Assembly (NCBI GenBank): GCA_963840435.1
Contig: CAWIYY010000010.1
Coordinates: forward strand, 248,001 to 312,000
Length of the DNA stretch: 64,000 bases
DNA from: Bog-473 sp963840435
GTDB taxonomy: Bacteria; Actinomycetota; Acidimicrobiia; Acidimicrobiales; RAAP-2
Direction: 5' to 3'
Positions 1-9,185 of this stretch are shown here, piece after piece. Positions within the stretch are counted from its first letter, which is position 1; each line of letters begins with the position of its first letter. A program made the position numbers and the translations under genes. Below the pieces are notes generated by a model. The model ran no database searches. It was not told the origin of the DNA and saw only the letters and a program-made list of their open reading frames with translations.

Positions 1-1228
1 CGGCGAAGTCCACACCGGTCTGCCCGAGCCCGGAGAGGACGGCCGTCGGCGCGTCGACCCACGGCGTGCGGATGCCGCCTTTGGCGTTGCCCTGGCCGTC
101 GAGGTGATAGCCAAGTCCCGACTCCTCGATGTCGAGCCGGGGTGCCGAGGGCGCGGCCTGACCGTCGGTCGCCCAGCGAACGAGGGCAGCCAGCGCGGCC
201 TGGGCCACGTAGTGCTGCTGCGGTCCGGCGTTCACCGGCGTCGGCGTCTCTCCCATGATGAGGTTGCGGGTGGGGCGCAGCAGCTCTTCCAGTCGCGCTG
301 CGCTCAGCGTGCCGTCGTCGTGTCGTCCGGCGCTCACCGTGTAGGTGTCGGCATGGGCGGCGCCCGGCATCTCCCAGACCCGGATGTGCTCGGAGTCGGG
401 TTGTGCCGCCCGGTGACCGCCGAGGATGACGAGATCCGTCTCGCTCTGCAGGATGAGGACCGGGACCCGTGCGTCCTCGCGGATCACCTCGCCCTTCGAG
501 GAGATCATGCGCGTCGTCTCCTCGAAGCCGATCCCGTCCCGGGTCCGGATGAAGACGCCGTCGATGGTGACGCCGATGCCGGGCCTCCCGTGGACGAAGT
601 AGCCGTCGAAAACAGGTGTGTGGCGGTCGATGGCGTTGATGAAGGTCACCAGACAGGCGGCCGACTGCGACTCACCCGCCGCCAGCACGTGCCGCGCCGT
701 GAGGCCGCCGAGGGGATTCTGGTCGGCCGGAAGGCGCACCAGCTCAGCCACCTGGGCGAACATGTCGAAGGACCAGGCGTCGCCCGGGTGCACGAGGGAC
801 TCGTAGCGCTCGGGTGCCAACAGCTTGAGGTGGATGCTCTCGACGAACCCGCCGCCGTCGATGCCCACCTTCTGGGCCGAGACACCCACCCAGGCGTGGG
901 CCTGTGCGGTCAGATGCCGATGAAAGAAGCCCCAGTCCGGTGCGGCGTCGATCCCGGCCGAGACGTTGTGCCACTCGACGACGACGGTGCCGCTGAAGCG
1001 CTCGGGGTCGATCGGTCGGCGCACGACCATCCGGGTGCGGAACGGTGCCTGGGCGTCGAGCACGACATCCCAGCGACCGTCCGCCTCGCGCGCGCCTTTG
1101 AGCTCGTACGACTGGGCCGTGCCCGAGACGGCGTACTCCGTCTCCTCGTAGCCCAGCGTGGCCAGGTCGTAGTCCCGCATGATGTCCGGTGCCGGTCCGG
1201 GCATCACTTCGAACGACGCTGTGCTCAT
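1..1228 (-). CDS. alpha/beta hydrolase domain protein (3' end outside window)
   Basis: Reading the minus strand from ATG at 1228 gives at least 409 codons with no stop before the left edge, so the C-terminus is missing. A Shine-Dalgarno AAGGGA lies just upstream of the ATG. The protein has a serine-nucleophile elbow GESQS followed by a helix, and later a segment of the type LILQSETDL that normally carries the catalytic Asp region. This fits the large alpha/beta hydrolase domain family (Abhydrolase_10-like) found near acyl-CoA and steroid catabolic genes. The substrate is unknown. It is the last visible gene of a minus-strand cluster reaching back to the amidohydrolase at 4952, so a role in the same degradative pathway is inferred. 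Confidence 0.8.
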   Translation of the reverse strand, partial: MSTASFEVMPGPAPDIMRDYDLATLGYEETEYAVSGTAQSYELKGAREADGRWDVVLDAQAPFRTRMVVRRPIDPERFSGTVVVEWHNVSAGIDAAPDWGFFHRHLTAQAHAWVGVSAQKVGIDGGGFVESIHLKLLAPERYESLVHPGDAWSFDMFAQVAELVRLPADQNPLGGLTARHVLAAGESQSAACLVTFINAIDRHTPVFDGYFVHGRPGIGVTIDGVFIRTRDGIGFEETTRMISSKGEVIREDARVPVLILQSETDLVILGGHRAAQPDSEHIRVWEMPGAAHADTYTVSAGRHDDGTLSAARLEELLRPTRNLIMGETPTPVNAGPQQHYVAQAALAALVRWATDGQAAPSAPRLDIEESGLGYHLDGQGNAKGGIRTPWVDAPTAVLSGLGQTGVDFA

Positions 1229-1319
1229 GGCAGCTTCCCTTCTCGACGTGTGCGTTGCACCGTAGCCGTGTCGCCGTGGCGCAGGCCGTGGTATCCGCCC
1301 GCCGGATGGTTCCGCAGTC

Positions 1320-2543
1320 TCAGTCCGCTGCGGCTCCGCCGTCCACAGCTACGCCCTCGGCCACGAGCGCGTCGACCGCCGCCGCGTCAAGGTCCAGCTC
1401 GGCCAGGATCTCGCGGGTGTGCTCCCCGACGTGGGGGGCGCGGAAGCGCGGGATGGGCGGCTCGCCGTTGAAGTCAACCGGGGTGGCCAACATGGGCATG
1501 CTGCTCTGGTCGTCCGGAACCTGGACCACCGCCTTGGCCGCGTGGAACTGCTCATCGGCCACGACGTCATCGATGGAGTTCACCGGGCTCCAGAAGAGCT
1601 CGGGCTCGGTGTCGAAGATCTCCGCCCACTCGGGGAGCGACTTGGTGGCGAAGATCTCGTCGAGCAGCTCGATGAGCTCGCGGGCGTTGACGGCCCGGCC
1701 CGTCGCCTTGGCGAAGCGCTTGTCGGTCAGCCACTCGGGATGGCCCACGGCCCGGGCCAGGGCAGGCCAGTGGCGGTCCCCCTCGAGTCCGACGATCCAG
1801 AACTGGCGCTCGTCCCCGGCCGTGTAGTTGTTCAGCACCGGGCTGTACATCGTCTCGCGCACGCCGATACCGAGCGTCTGGCCCCACATGAGGGTGACGT
1901 TGAGATCGAAGCCGATGGTGTAGCAACCCTGGCGCAGCAGCGAGGTAGAGACGACCTGACCTTGGCCGGTCCGGGCCCGCTCCACCAGGGCCGCGCTCAC
2001 CATGGCGGCCGCCGTCATGGCGGCCGAGTGGTCGCCCATGCCGCCACGCTGGAAGGGCAGTGGCCCGCCGGGGGTGCGCAACGAGTCGGCGATGCCGGCC
2101 CGGGACCAGAAAGCGGCGATGTCGTAGGCGCCCCGATCGGCGTCGGGACCCTCCAACCCGTAGCCGGTGATGATGGCGTAGATAAGGCCCGGGTGACGCT
2201 GACGCACCTCGTCGGGACCCAGTCCGATACGCGCCAGACCCGAGGGCCGCAGGTTGGTGAGAAAAACGTCGGCCGTGGCCACGAGCTCGTGGGCCAGTCC
2301 GATACCTCGTTCACTCGAGAGGTCGAGGGCGATGGCCCGCTTGCCGCGGTTGTCGAGCTCGAATACAGGGTTCGAGGGCAAGTCCCCGCCGAGCACGTTG
2401 AGAAAGGTGCGACAGGGGTCGCCCTCGGGCGGCTCGATCTTGACGACGTCGGCACCCCAGTCGGCCATGATGCCGCCGGCGCCCGGCCCGGCCACCCAGA
2501 CGCCGAGCTCGACGATGCGGATGCCCTCCAGCGGTCCACTCAT
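1320..2543 (-). CDS. CaiB/BaiF family (class III) CoA-transferase
   Basis: A 407-residue protein, the usual length for formyl-CoA-transferase-like enzymes that move CoA between carboxylic acids. The N-terminus (GIRIVELGVWVAGPGAGG) and the following GADVVKIEPPEGDP segment are the family Rossmann-like opening. The GMGDHSAAM segment near residue 170 contains the Asp that forms the acyl anhydride in this family. The C-terminus RAPHVGEHTREIL is also typical. It starts at ATG 2543, about 115 nt downstream of the LLM oxidoreductase and on the same strand, and is followed after 91 nt by the hydrolase gene. It probably activates or recycles an acid intermediate. The substrate cannot be told from sequence; three other CoA-transferase genes in the window differ from it. 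Confidence 0.9.
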   Translation of the reverse strand: MSGPLEGIRIVELGVWVAGPGAGGIMADWGADVVKIEPPEGDPCRTFLNVLGGDLPSNPVFELDNRGKRAIALDLSSERGIGLAHELVATADVFLTNLRPSGLARIGLGPDEVRQRHPGLIYAIITGYGLEGPDADRGAYDIAAFWSRAGIADSLRTPGGPLPFQRGGMGDHSAAMTAAAMVSAALVERARTGQGQVVSTSLLRQGCYTIGFDLNVTLMWGQTLGIGVRETMYSPVLNNYTAGDERQFWIVGLEGDRHWPALARAVGHPEWLTDKRFAKATGRAVNARELIELLDEIFATKSLPEWAEIFDTEPELFWSPVNSIDDVVADEQFHAAKAVVQVPDDQSSMPMLATPVDFNGEPPIPRFRAPHVGEHTREILAELDLDAAAVDALVAEGVAVDGGAAAD

Positions 2544-2657
2544 GGGCGGACGGGGACAACAGTGAAACGAACGGGCATCGACTCAATTCCCCTCATGACG
2601 TTGGACGGACGGTATTCCAAGGAGGAGCCGTCGGCCAGTGCGAGCCGGACCTCGGCC

Positions 2658-3626
2658 TCACGAGAAGGCGGGAACGACCTCGCTCTCGAAGAGGCGCAGG
2701 CTGGACCAGGCCAGCTCCGGCGGCATTCCTCCACAGAGGGGGTGCAGGAGCGTAAAGGGGAACGGGCTGTCCTTGAGCTCCTGTATCAGTGCTTCGGGCG
2801 TGAGGACCGCATACTGGCCGCTGGCTCGAAGCTCTTCGTCGTCCTTGACCATCCGATACGGAGAGGCGATCTGTTCCTGAGCCTGCCAGAGTCCGTAAGC
2901 ATTCATCTCATGGCGGAAGAAGGGAGCCATGTCGCTCCAGCCCTGCTCGGCGTCGGTCGCCAACGCGACGACACGGTTCTCGCCGATGATCGACGGGCCG
3001 GGATCGGGTCGTCCCAACCTCTGGACCTCGTCCCGGTAGAAATCCCACACCTCGGGCACCGAGGGCACAAACCCGTCGCCGATGCGCGCCGCCCGGCGCG
3101 CCGCAGCCTCGCTGCTCCCGCCCATGGTGATGTTGATCCCCTCGGAGTACGGGGCGGGCGTGAGGTGCACCGTCCGATCCCTGTACTCGAACCGCTCGCC
3201 GCTGAAGGCACCGCGCAGCGTGGCGACGACCTCGGTGATCCGGCGCACCCGCTCCTTGGTGGGTACCCCGTACATGGCGAACTCGTCGCTGACATAGCCG
3301 CCGCCGATCACCAGATCGACCCGCCCCTTGGTCAGGTTGTCCAGGACGAGGAGATCCTCGGCCAGGCGGATCGGCTCGTAGAACGGTGCGATCAGGGCGG
3401 CGATGCTGAAGCGCACGGTGGTCGTCCGCGCCCCCATGGCCGCGATCATCGGGATGGGGCTGGGCAGGTACCCGTCGTCCGACCCGTGATGCTCCGAGAT
3501 CGCAATGCTCACGCAACCCAGGCGGTCGGCCCACTCGGCGATCTCGAGCGCCGTGTCGTACCGCTCCGCCATGGTGGTACCGGCGAGCGCTGGATTGCGG
3601 AGGTCGAACCGCATGGCGAACAGCAT
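2658..3626 (-). CDS. LLM-class flavin-dependent (luciferase-like) oxidoreductase
   Basis: A 322-residue protein with the luciferase-like monooxygenase TIM-barrel pattern: an early WADRLGCVSIAISEHHGSDD segment, then TTTVRFSIAALIAPFYEPIRLAEDL, the flavin-site GRVDLVIGGGY motif, and the late ITMGGSSEAAARRAARIGDGF strand-helix. Actinobacterial relatives use FMN or F420; which one cannot be decided here. The gene is 27 nt downstream of the amidohydrolase and probably cotranscribed with it. The combination of LLM enzyme, amidohydrolase and CoA-transferase suggests oxidation and ring or amide opening of an organic acid, which is inference from context. Confidence 0.88.
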   Translation of the reverse strand: MLFAMRFDLRNPALAGTTMAERYDTALEIAEWADRLGCVSIAISEHHGSDDGYLPSPIPMIAAMGARTTTVRFSIAALIAPFYEPIRLAEDLLVLDNLTKGRVDLVIGGGYVSDEFAMYGVPTKERVRRITEVVATLRGAFSGERFEYRDRTVHLTPAPYSEGINITMGGSSEAAARRAARIGDGFVPSVPEVWDFYRDEVQRLGRPDPGPSIIGENRVVALATDAEQGWSDMAPFFRHEMNAYGLWQAQEQIASPYRMVKDDEELRASGQYAVLTPEALIQELKDSPFPFTLLHPLCGGMPPELAWSSLRLFESEVVPAFS

Positions 3627-3653
3627 GGTGATCGTCTCCCCCGCCGCCGGGGT

Positions 3654-4952
3654 CTAGCGCGCCCCGGCGGGAGTCTTGACGACGTTGGCTCCCAGATCCA
3701 TCGAACGGACGGGTCCGGTCGCTGCCGCTTTCGGCTTGGTCGACCGGATGGAGACATCATGACCTGGGGCCTTCGCTCGCAGCGCGCCGACCGTGCAGTT
3801 CTCCCGCCCACCGAGGATGGGGAAGGGGTCATAGGCGAAGTGACGCATGGCGTTCGCGTGGGTGATCCGGTCCACGTCGTGGTCGTTGACGCCCTCGAGG
3901 TAGCCGGCCAGCTCTTCGGGGGAGAAGGGCCAGGTGGAATCCGAGTGCGGGTAGTCGCACTCCCACATGACATTGTCCATGTTCAAGAAGTTACGGCTGG
4001 CCACGCCGAAGCGGTCGTCGATGAAGCACGTCAACACGTGCTCATCGAAGACTTCGCTCGGCATCCGGTCACCGAAGTCCTGGCCCGTCCAGGTGTGGTG
4101 CTGGCGGTACTGGTAGTCGATGCGCTCGAGGAAGTAGGGAATCCATCCGATGCCGCCCTCGGACAGCGCGAAGCGCATGTCGGGGAACTTGTGGAAGATG
4201 GGAGACCAGATCAGGTCCGTGGCCGCCTGGACGATGTTGATCGGCGACAAGGTGATCAGGCAATCGATCGGCGCGTCGTCCGAGGTGATCGCCAACTGCG
4301 AGGACGACCCGATGTGCATGCAGGCCACGACGCCCTCGTCGCTACAGGCCTTCCAGAAGGGGTCCCAGTGGTCCGAGTGCAGGCTGGGCCAGCCCAGTTT
4401 CGAGGGGTTCTCGGAGAAGGTCACGGCGTGTGCGCCCTTGGCCGCCGTCCGGCGCACCTCGGCCGCCAGGACCTCGGGGTCCCAGATCGCCGGAAGCGCC
4501 AGTGGGATGAACCGCCCGGGCTGCGACCCGCACCATTCGTCGATGTGCCAGTCGTTGTACGCCTGGATCATGGCCAGGGCGACGTCCTTGTCCTTGGTCC
4601 GGGCAAAGAGCTGCCCGCAGAACTGTGGGAAGGATGGGAAGCACATCGACCCCAAAACCCCGTTGGCGTCCATGTCCTTCACCCGCTCGCCAATGTCGTA
4701 GCAACCGGCCCGGAGCTCGGCGAAGGATGTCGGCTCGATCCCGTACTCATCCTTGGGTCGGCCGGCGACCGCATTAAGCGCGACGTTGCCGACATCGGTG
4801 CCCTCGTAGCGCCACGCGTTGGTGCCATCCTCCCTGGTCACGAACTGGGGCGCCAGGTCTGCGTACTTGGCCGGCAGGCGGTCCTTGAAGAGGTCGGGCG
4901 GCTCGACCACGTGGTCGTCCACACTCACGAGAACCATGTCTTCGGTGCGCAT
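3654..4952 (-). CDS. amidohydrolase family 2 protein
   Basis: A 432-residue metal-dependent hydrolase/decarboxylase-like TIM barrel. It shows an N-terminal DDH metal motif (SVDDHVVEPPDLF), a mid-protein His in ACMHIGSSS, and the C-terminal ECDYPHSDSTWP block that supplies the last Asp/His ligands in Amidohydro_2 proteins. A strong Shine-Dalgarno AAGGAGG precedes ATG 4952. It is the first gene of a minus-strand set running to the left edge. A 15-bp palindrome lies about 120 nt upstream and may be its operator. Family members hydrolyse or decarboxylate ring-cleavage or amide substrates; the exact one is unknown. Confidence 0.9.
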   Translation of the reverse strand: MRTEDMVLVSVDDHVVEPPDLFKDRLPAKYADLAPQFVTREDGTNAWRYEGTDVGNVALNAVAGRPKDEYGIEPTSFAELRAGCYDIGERVKDMDANGVLGSMCFPSFPQFCGQLFARTKDKDVALAMIQAYNDWHIDEWCGSQPGRFIPLALPAIWDPEVLAAEVRRTAAKGAHAVTFSENPSKLGWPSLHSDHWDPFWKACSDEGVVACMHIGSSSQLAITSDDAPIDCLITLSPINIVQAATDLIWSPIFHKFPDMRFALSEGGIGWIPYFLERIDYQYRQHHTWTGQDFGDRMPSEVFDEHVLTCFIDDRFGVASRNFLNMDNVMWECDYPHSDSTWPFSPEELAGYLEGVNDHDVDRITHANAMRHFAYDPFPILGGRENCTVGALRAKAPGHDVSIRSTKPKAAATGPVRSMDLGANVVKTPAGAR

Positions 4953-5414
4953 CGGCGTTCCTCCTTACGATCCGTTGCTCGACACAGCGGGTTTGGCGAT
5001 CTCGGTCTTCATGTCATCCAGCAGCTTCAAGAGTGGCAGGCCTGATTCCGCCCAGGGACTCAGGATGTCGAAAATGTCATTTTCACTCTACGTACATCTG
5101 GGCTTCCCCCTCAACGCACCTGGTGCCGCCGGGGGGATGGCGCTCACCACAGATCCTGGCCCCTCCGAACGAGAGGCAACCTGCCCGAAGAGCCCTCGCC
5201 GAACCCGACGACAAAGACAACAGATGAACATGCCAACAGTCATGTTGACGACGCGGCGACGCCGGACGCAGCAGCCGAATCGACGCGTGATGGCAGCGAT
5301 ACGGCCGCGACCTGGTCAAATGCCTTCGTGAAGATGGGCCTTGACGGATCAGCAAGACTCAGCGCAGAAGGATTCGAGTCGACCGAATGAAGTGATTTCC
5401 ACCATGGTGAAGCG
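4953..5414. other. divergent intergenic region, amidohydrolase / cysD
   Basis: This 462-nt gap separates a minus-strand catabolic cluster from cysD. Several short reading frames cross it, but none has a convincing start, composition or recognisable protein, so none is called. It contains a perfect palindrome at 5070-5084 (listed separately). A TTGACG hexamer at 5341-5346 could be a -35 element for cysD, but no good -10 follows at normal spacing. No known sulfur-related riboswitch pattern was recognised. Confidence 0.5.
5070..5084. promoter_or_regulatory. 15-bp perfect palindrome, candidate operator
   Basis: The sequence GAAAATGTCATTTTC is a 7-1-7 perfect inverted repeat in an AT-rich patch about 120 nt upstream of the amidohydrolase start. 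A palindrome of the same length, centre and arms (GAAAACATGGTTTTC) lies at 25163-25177, between the tandem GntR regulator and the DUF2889 gene. The shared pattern GAAAAYRTSRTTTTC suggests one dimeric regulator could bind both; this is inference. Confidence 0.5.
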
Positions 5415-6344
5415 ATGACGACGACCACGAGGACTCCATCGAAGCGGCGGCTCACGCACCTGCAGCGCCTGGAAGCCGAGAGCATCCACATCATGCGCGA
5501 GGCGGTCGCCGAGGCCGAGCATCCGGTAATGCTCTACTCGGTCGGCAAGGACAGCTCCGTCATGCTGCACCTGGCCATGAAGGCCTTCTATCCGTCCTTG
5601 CCCCCTTTCCCGCTCCTCCATGTGGACACCACATGGAAGTTCCAGGAGATGTACGCCTTCCGCGACCGCACCGTCGCCGACCTGGGGCTCGACCTGATCG
5701 TCTACCGGAACCCCGAGTGTGTGCGCCTCGGCATCAACCCTTTCGATCACGGCTCGGCGATGCACACCGACATGTGGAAGACCGAAGGGCTCAAGCAGGC
5801 TCTCGATCTCAACCAGTTCGACCTCGCCTTCGGTGGGGCGCGCCGGGACGAGGAGAAGTCCCGCGCCAAAGAGCGGGTGTTCTCCATCCGCTCGGCGCAG
5901 CATCGATGGGATCCCAAGCGCCAGCGGCCCGAGCTGTGGCGGATCTACAACGCCCGCACCAACCCGGGCGAGACCGTGCGGGTGTTCCCCCTCTCGAACT
6001 GGACCGAGTTGGACATCTGGCAGTACATCCACCTCGAGGAGATTCCCATCGTCCCTCTCTATTACGCCGCGCCACGGCCGGTGGTCGAGCGAGACGGAAC
6101 GCTGATCATGGTCGACGACGAACGCATGCCGATGGCCGACGGGGAGGTGCCCGAGCAACGCAGCGTCCGCTTCCGCACCCTGGGCTGCTACCCACTCACC
6201 GGGGCCATTGAGAGCACTGCGGACACGCTCACCGGGATCATCCAGGAGATGCTGCTGACGACATCGTCAGAACGCCAGGGCCGGGTCATCGACCACGACT
6301 CGACCGCCTCCATGGAGAAGAAGAAGCAGGAGGGCTACTTCTAG
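5415..6344 (+). CDS. cysD: sulfate adenylyltransferase small subunit (CysD)
   Basis: A 309-residue ATP-sulfurylase subunit that forms APS from sulfate and ATP in the cytoplasm, driven by GTP hydrolysis in CysN. The PP-loop motif YSVGKDSSVMLHLA is at about residues 39-52. The GGARRDEEKSRAKERVFS block and the C-terminal RFRTLGCYPLTGAIES segment are characteristic. Length matches the family (about 300). The start ATG 5415 has only a weak Shine-Dalgarno (GTGAAG). Its TAG stop shares a base with the GTG start of the next gene, so the two are translationally coupled. No sulfite or APS reductase gene is seen here, so the product may feed PAPS-dependent sulfation as well as assimilation. Confidence 0.97.
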   Translation: MTTTTRTPSKRRLTHLQRLEAESIHIMREAVAEAEHPVMLYSVGKDSSVMLHLAMKAFYPSLPPFPLLHVDTTWKFQEMYAFRDRTVADLGLDLIVYRNPECVRLGINPFDHGSAMHTDMWKTEGLKQALDLNQFDLAFGGARRDEEKSRAKERVFSIRSAQHRWDPKRQRPELWRIYNARTNPGETVRVFPLSNWTELDIWQYIHLEEIPIVPLYYAAPRPVVERDGTLIMVDDERMPMADGEVPEQRSVRFRTLGCYPLTGAIESTADTLTGIIQEMLLTTSSERQGRVIDHDSTASMEKKKQEGYF

Positions 6345-8224
6345 TGGCGCACATCGATCCGCTCATCGCGGATGACATCGACGCGTATCTCCACCGCCAG
6401 CAGCACAAGTCGCTGCTGCGCTTCATCACCTGCGGCTCGGTCGACGACGGCAAGAGCACGCTGATCGGGCGTTTCCTCTACGAGTCCAAGCTCGTCTTCG
6501 AGGATCATCTGGCCGCCCTCGAAGCCGACTCGAAGAAGGTCGGTACCCAGGGCGGCGAACTCGACTTCGCTCTGCTGGTGGACGGCTTGGCGGCTGAGCG
6601 CGAGCAGGGCATCACGATCGACGTGGCCTACCGGTTCTTCTCGACAGAGACGCGCAAGTTCGTCGTGGCCGACACGCCCGGGCACGAGCAGTACACACGC
6701 AACATGGTCACCGGCGCCTCCACCGCCGAAGTCGCCGTGATCCTCGTCGATGCCCGTAAAGGGGTCCTGACCCAGACGAGGCGCCACAGCTACCTCGTTT
6801 CGCTACTCGGGATCCGCCACGTGGTCCTCGCCGTCAACAAACTCGACCTGGTCGACTACTCGCAGAGTGTCTTCGATTCGATCGATGCCGACTATCGCGC
6901 CTTCGCCGCGGAGCTCGGCGTCCAAGACATCGTGTCCATCCCACTCTCGGCCTTGCGGGGGGACAACGTCACCGAGGCCAGTGCCAACACGCCGTGGTAC
7001 TCGGGACCGACGCTCGTGCAGTACCTCGAGGCAATCGAGGTCGACGACGACACCGACACCCAGCCCTTCCGCTTCGTGGCGCAATGGGTCAACCGGCCCA
7101 ACCTCGACTTCCGGGGCTATTCCGGCGTGATCGTCGGCGGGACCGTGCACACGGGTGACCGCATCAGGGTCGTGCCCTCGGGTGTCGAGAGCACCATCAG
7201 CCGGATCGTGACCTACGACGGCGACCTCGAGGAGGCCGTCGCCGGGGAGTCGGTGACCCTTTGCCTGGCCGACGAGGTCGATGTCAGCCGGGGCGACGTG
7301 ATTGCCGCGGCGACGGAGCCGCCGTTGGTGGCCGATCAATTCGAGACCCATGTCGTCTGGATGAACGAGGACGAGATGCTTCCGGGCCGCCGCTACCTCG
7401 TGAAGATCGGTGGCACCACCCTGGGCGCCACTCTCGAAGAGCCCAAGTACCTGGTGAACGTGAACACGTTGGAACACATGGCCGCCAAGACGCTCGAGCT
7501 GAACCAGATCGGCGTGTGCAACCTGACTCTCGAAAAGTCCGTGCCCTTCGATCCCTACACGGAAAACCGTGACATGGGCGGCTTCATCATCATCGACCGC
7601 ATGACGAACAACACCGTCGGGGTCGGGCTCATCCACTTCGCGCTTCGCCGGGCCGACAACGTGCACTGGCAGGCCATCGAGGTTGATTCGACCGCACACG
7701 CCACGCTCAAGGGCCAGCGGCCCGCCGTGCTGTGGTTTACCGGGCTCTCCGGTGCCGGCAAGTCGACCATCGCCAACATCGTCGAGCGAAAGCTGCACGC
7801 GGAGGGAAAACACACCTACCTGCTCGACGGCGACAACCTCCGGCACGGTCTCAACAAGGACCTCGGGTTCACGACAGCCGACCGTATTGAGAACGTCCGC
7901 CGGACGGCCGAAGTGGCGGGGCTCATGGCCGAGGCGGGCCTCATCGTGTTGGTCTCGCTCATCTCGCCCTACCGGGCCGAGCGGCGCATGGCCCGCGACC
8001 TCGCAGGGGACAGCCGCTTTCTCGAGATCTACGTGGATACCCCCCTCCATGTGGCCGAGTCGCGAGACCGCAAGGGCCTCTATGCCAAGGCCCGGCGTGG
8101 CGAGATCCCGAACTTCACCGGGATCGGTGCGCCCTACGAGGAGCCCGACAACCCGGATCTGCACATCTCGACGGCGGAGTACTCACCCGAGCAGGCGGCC
8201 GACGCCGTGATCCGGCTCCTGTAG
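6344..8224 (+). CDS. cysNC: bifunctional ATP-sulfurylase GTPase subunit / APS kinase (CysNC)
   Basis: A 626-residue fusion that completes APS synthesis with CysD and then phosphorylates APS to PAPS. The N-terminal GTPase shows G1 GSVDDGKSTLIG (about residues 27-38), G3 DTPGHEQYTRNM and G4 NKLD, followed by two beta-barrel domains. The APS kinase part begins near residue 455, with P-loop GLSGAGKST at 467-475 and the SLISPYRAER and GLYAKARRGEIPNFTG motifs. The fused layout is known from mycobacteria and other actinobacteria. The start is GTG at 6344, overlapping the cysD stop. Nothing downstream is cotranscribed; the next gene is convergent. Confidence 0.97.
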   Translation: MAHIDPLIADDIDAYLHRQQHKSLLRFITCGSVDDGKSTLIGRFLYESKLVFEDHLAALEADSKKVGTQGGELDFALLVDGLAAEREQGITIDVAYRFFSTETRKFVVADTPGHEQYTRNMVTGASTAEVAVILVDARKGVLTQTRRHSYLVSLLGIRHVVLAVNKLDLVDYSQSVFDSIDADYRAFAAELGVQDIVSIPLSALRGDNVTEASANTPWYSGPTLVQYLEAIEVDDDTDTQPFRFVAQWVNRPNLDFRGYSGVIVGGTVHTGDRIRVVPSGVESTISRIVTYDGDLEEAVAGESVTLCLADEVDVSRGDVIAAATEPPLVADQFETHVVWMNEDEMLPGRRYLVKIGGTTLGATLEEPKYLVNVNTLEHMAAKTLELNQIGVCNLTLEKSVPFDPYTENRDMGGFIIIDRMTNNTVGVGLIHFALRRADNVHWQAIEVDSTAHATLKGQRPAVLWFTGLSGAGKSTIANIVERKLHAEGKHTYLLDGDNLRHGLNKDLGFTTADRIENVRRTAEVAGLMAEAGLIVLVSLISPYRAERRMARDLAGDSRFLEIYVDTPLHVAESRDRKGLYAKARRGEIPNFTGIGAPYEEPDNPDLHISTAEYSPEQAADAVIRLL

Positions 8225-8261
8225 CAGTTCAGGAGAGACCTCTTCCGGAGAGTCGATCGCG

Positions 8262-9038
8262 TCAGCGGTACTGCGTCTCGGACTTGTCGCGCGGTGGCGG
8301 CGGGTTCACGGGGTAGTTGCCGATGAGCGTGTAGGAGAACCCGTTGTTGAGGGCCGGCGTTCGGGTCATGTCGAGGGACTCCCAGATGGCCCGGACCGTT
8401 CCCTGAATGGCCTTCGGATTGCGGCCGGCGATCGACAGGGCGATCTCGCGAGCGCGATCTCGCAGGGCCTCCCTGGTCACCACCTCGGTGACGAGGCCGA
8501 GCCGCAGGGCGGTCGCCGCGGTGATGCGCTCCTCGTTCCCCATGAGGGCCCAGCGCAGTACGTCGCCCAGGGGCACTCCGCGGTGCAGCATGCCTATTGG
8601 TTCGAGCGCGCTCACAATCCCCACGTTGGCGTGGGGGTCGAAGAACACTGCATCCTCGGAACAGATGACGATGTCGGACTCGTTGACGAAGTACTGGGCG
8701 CCACCGGCACAGAGCCCGTGCACGGCACAGACCACCGGCTTCCAAACCTGGTGATGCAGTTTCGGACTGAGCGAGACCCCGGGGTCGAAGCTGTTCCAGG
8801 CGTTCTCCTTCATGAACCATGGATCCGGGTTCTTGATGTCGGTACCGGTGCCGAAGGCCCGCTCCCCGTTGGCCTGCAGCACGACGCAATGGATGTCGTC
8901 GGTGTCACGGACCGTCTCCCAGGCCCACACCATGTCGGCAGCCATGGCGTCATTGAAGGAGTTGAGGCTGTCGGGCCGGTTCAGGGTGACGGTGGCGACG
9001 TGCTCGGCCACGTCGAACAAGATGGTCTCGCGTTCCAA
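8262..9038 (-). CDS. enoyl-CoA hydratase/isomerase family protein
   Basis: A crotonase-fold protein of 258 residues when started at TTG 9038. That TTG follows a strong AGGAGG about 7 nt upstream; the open frame continues to an in-frame start at 9134, but this extra part lacks family similarity. The LNRPDSLNSFN opening, the oxyanion-hole region ERAFGTGTDIKNPDP and the HGLCAGGAQYFVNESDIVI segment fit crotonases. The second oxyanion segment and catalytic residues look divergent, so hydratase activity is not certain. It is divergent from the SDR gene at 9186. A TGTACT -10-like box lies about 32 nt upstream of the start. Confidence 0.85.
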   Translation of the reverse strand: MERETILFDVAEHVATVTLNRPDSLNSFNDAMAADMVWAWETVRDTDDIHCVVLQANGERAFGTGTDIKNPDPWFMKENAWNSFDPGVSLSPKLHHQVWKPVVCAVHGLCAGGAQYFVNESDIVICSEDAVFFDPHANVGIVSALEPIGMLHRGVPLGDVLRWALMGNEERITAATALRLGLVTEVVTREALRDRAREIALSIAGRNPKAIQGTVRAIWESLDMTRTPALNNGFSYTLIGNYPVNPPPPRDKSETQYR

Positions 9039-9062
9039 GGGTTCCTCCTGGCGGACGGGCAG

Positions 9063-9080
9063 CTCTAAACAGTACACTCT
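9063..9080 (-). promoter_or_regulatory. candidate promoter/operator box (AGAGTGTACTGTTTAGAG)
   Basis: On the minus strand this 18-mer holds a TGTACT -10-like hexamer upstream of the crotonase TTG start and its AGGAGG. Closely similar boxes precede other acyl-CoA genes in the window: GTATACT at 22395-22401, AGTATA(C) at 31888-31894 and GGATACT at 15614-15620. They may simply be -10 elements, or a shared operator. Confidence 0.4.
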
Positions 9081-9185
9081 TTTGTCCCCGGTTTGCGGCC
9101 GGGCGCCAAGGCCCGACAGCATCACACAGACCAAGGACCGAAGGTTCGGACAGAAGGTCCGAAGGAAAGAGGAGAGGAACGAAGC

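Noticed and set aside
1419..5045. A plus-strand open frame of about 1200 codons
   Set aside because: It is antisense to three well-supported minus-strand genes (CoA-transferase, LLM oxidoreductase, amidohydrolase). Its translation is Arg/Gly/Asp/His-rich without any family motif, as expected for a GC-rich shadow frame.
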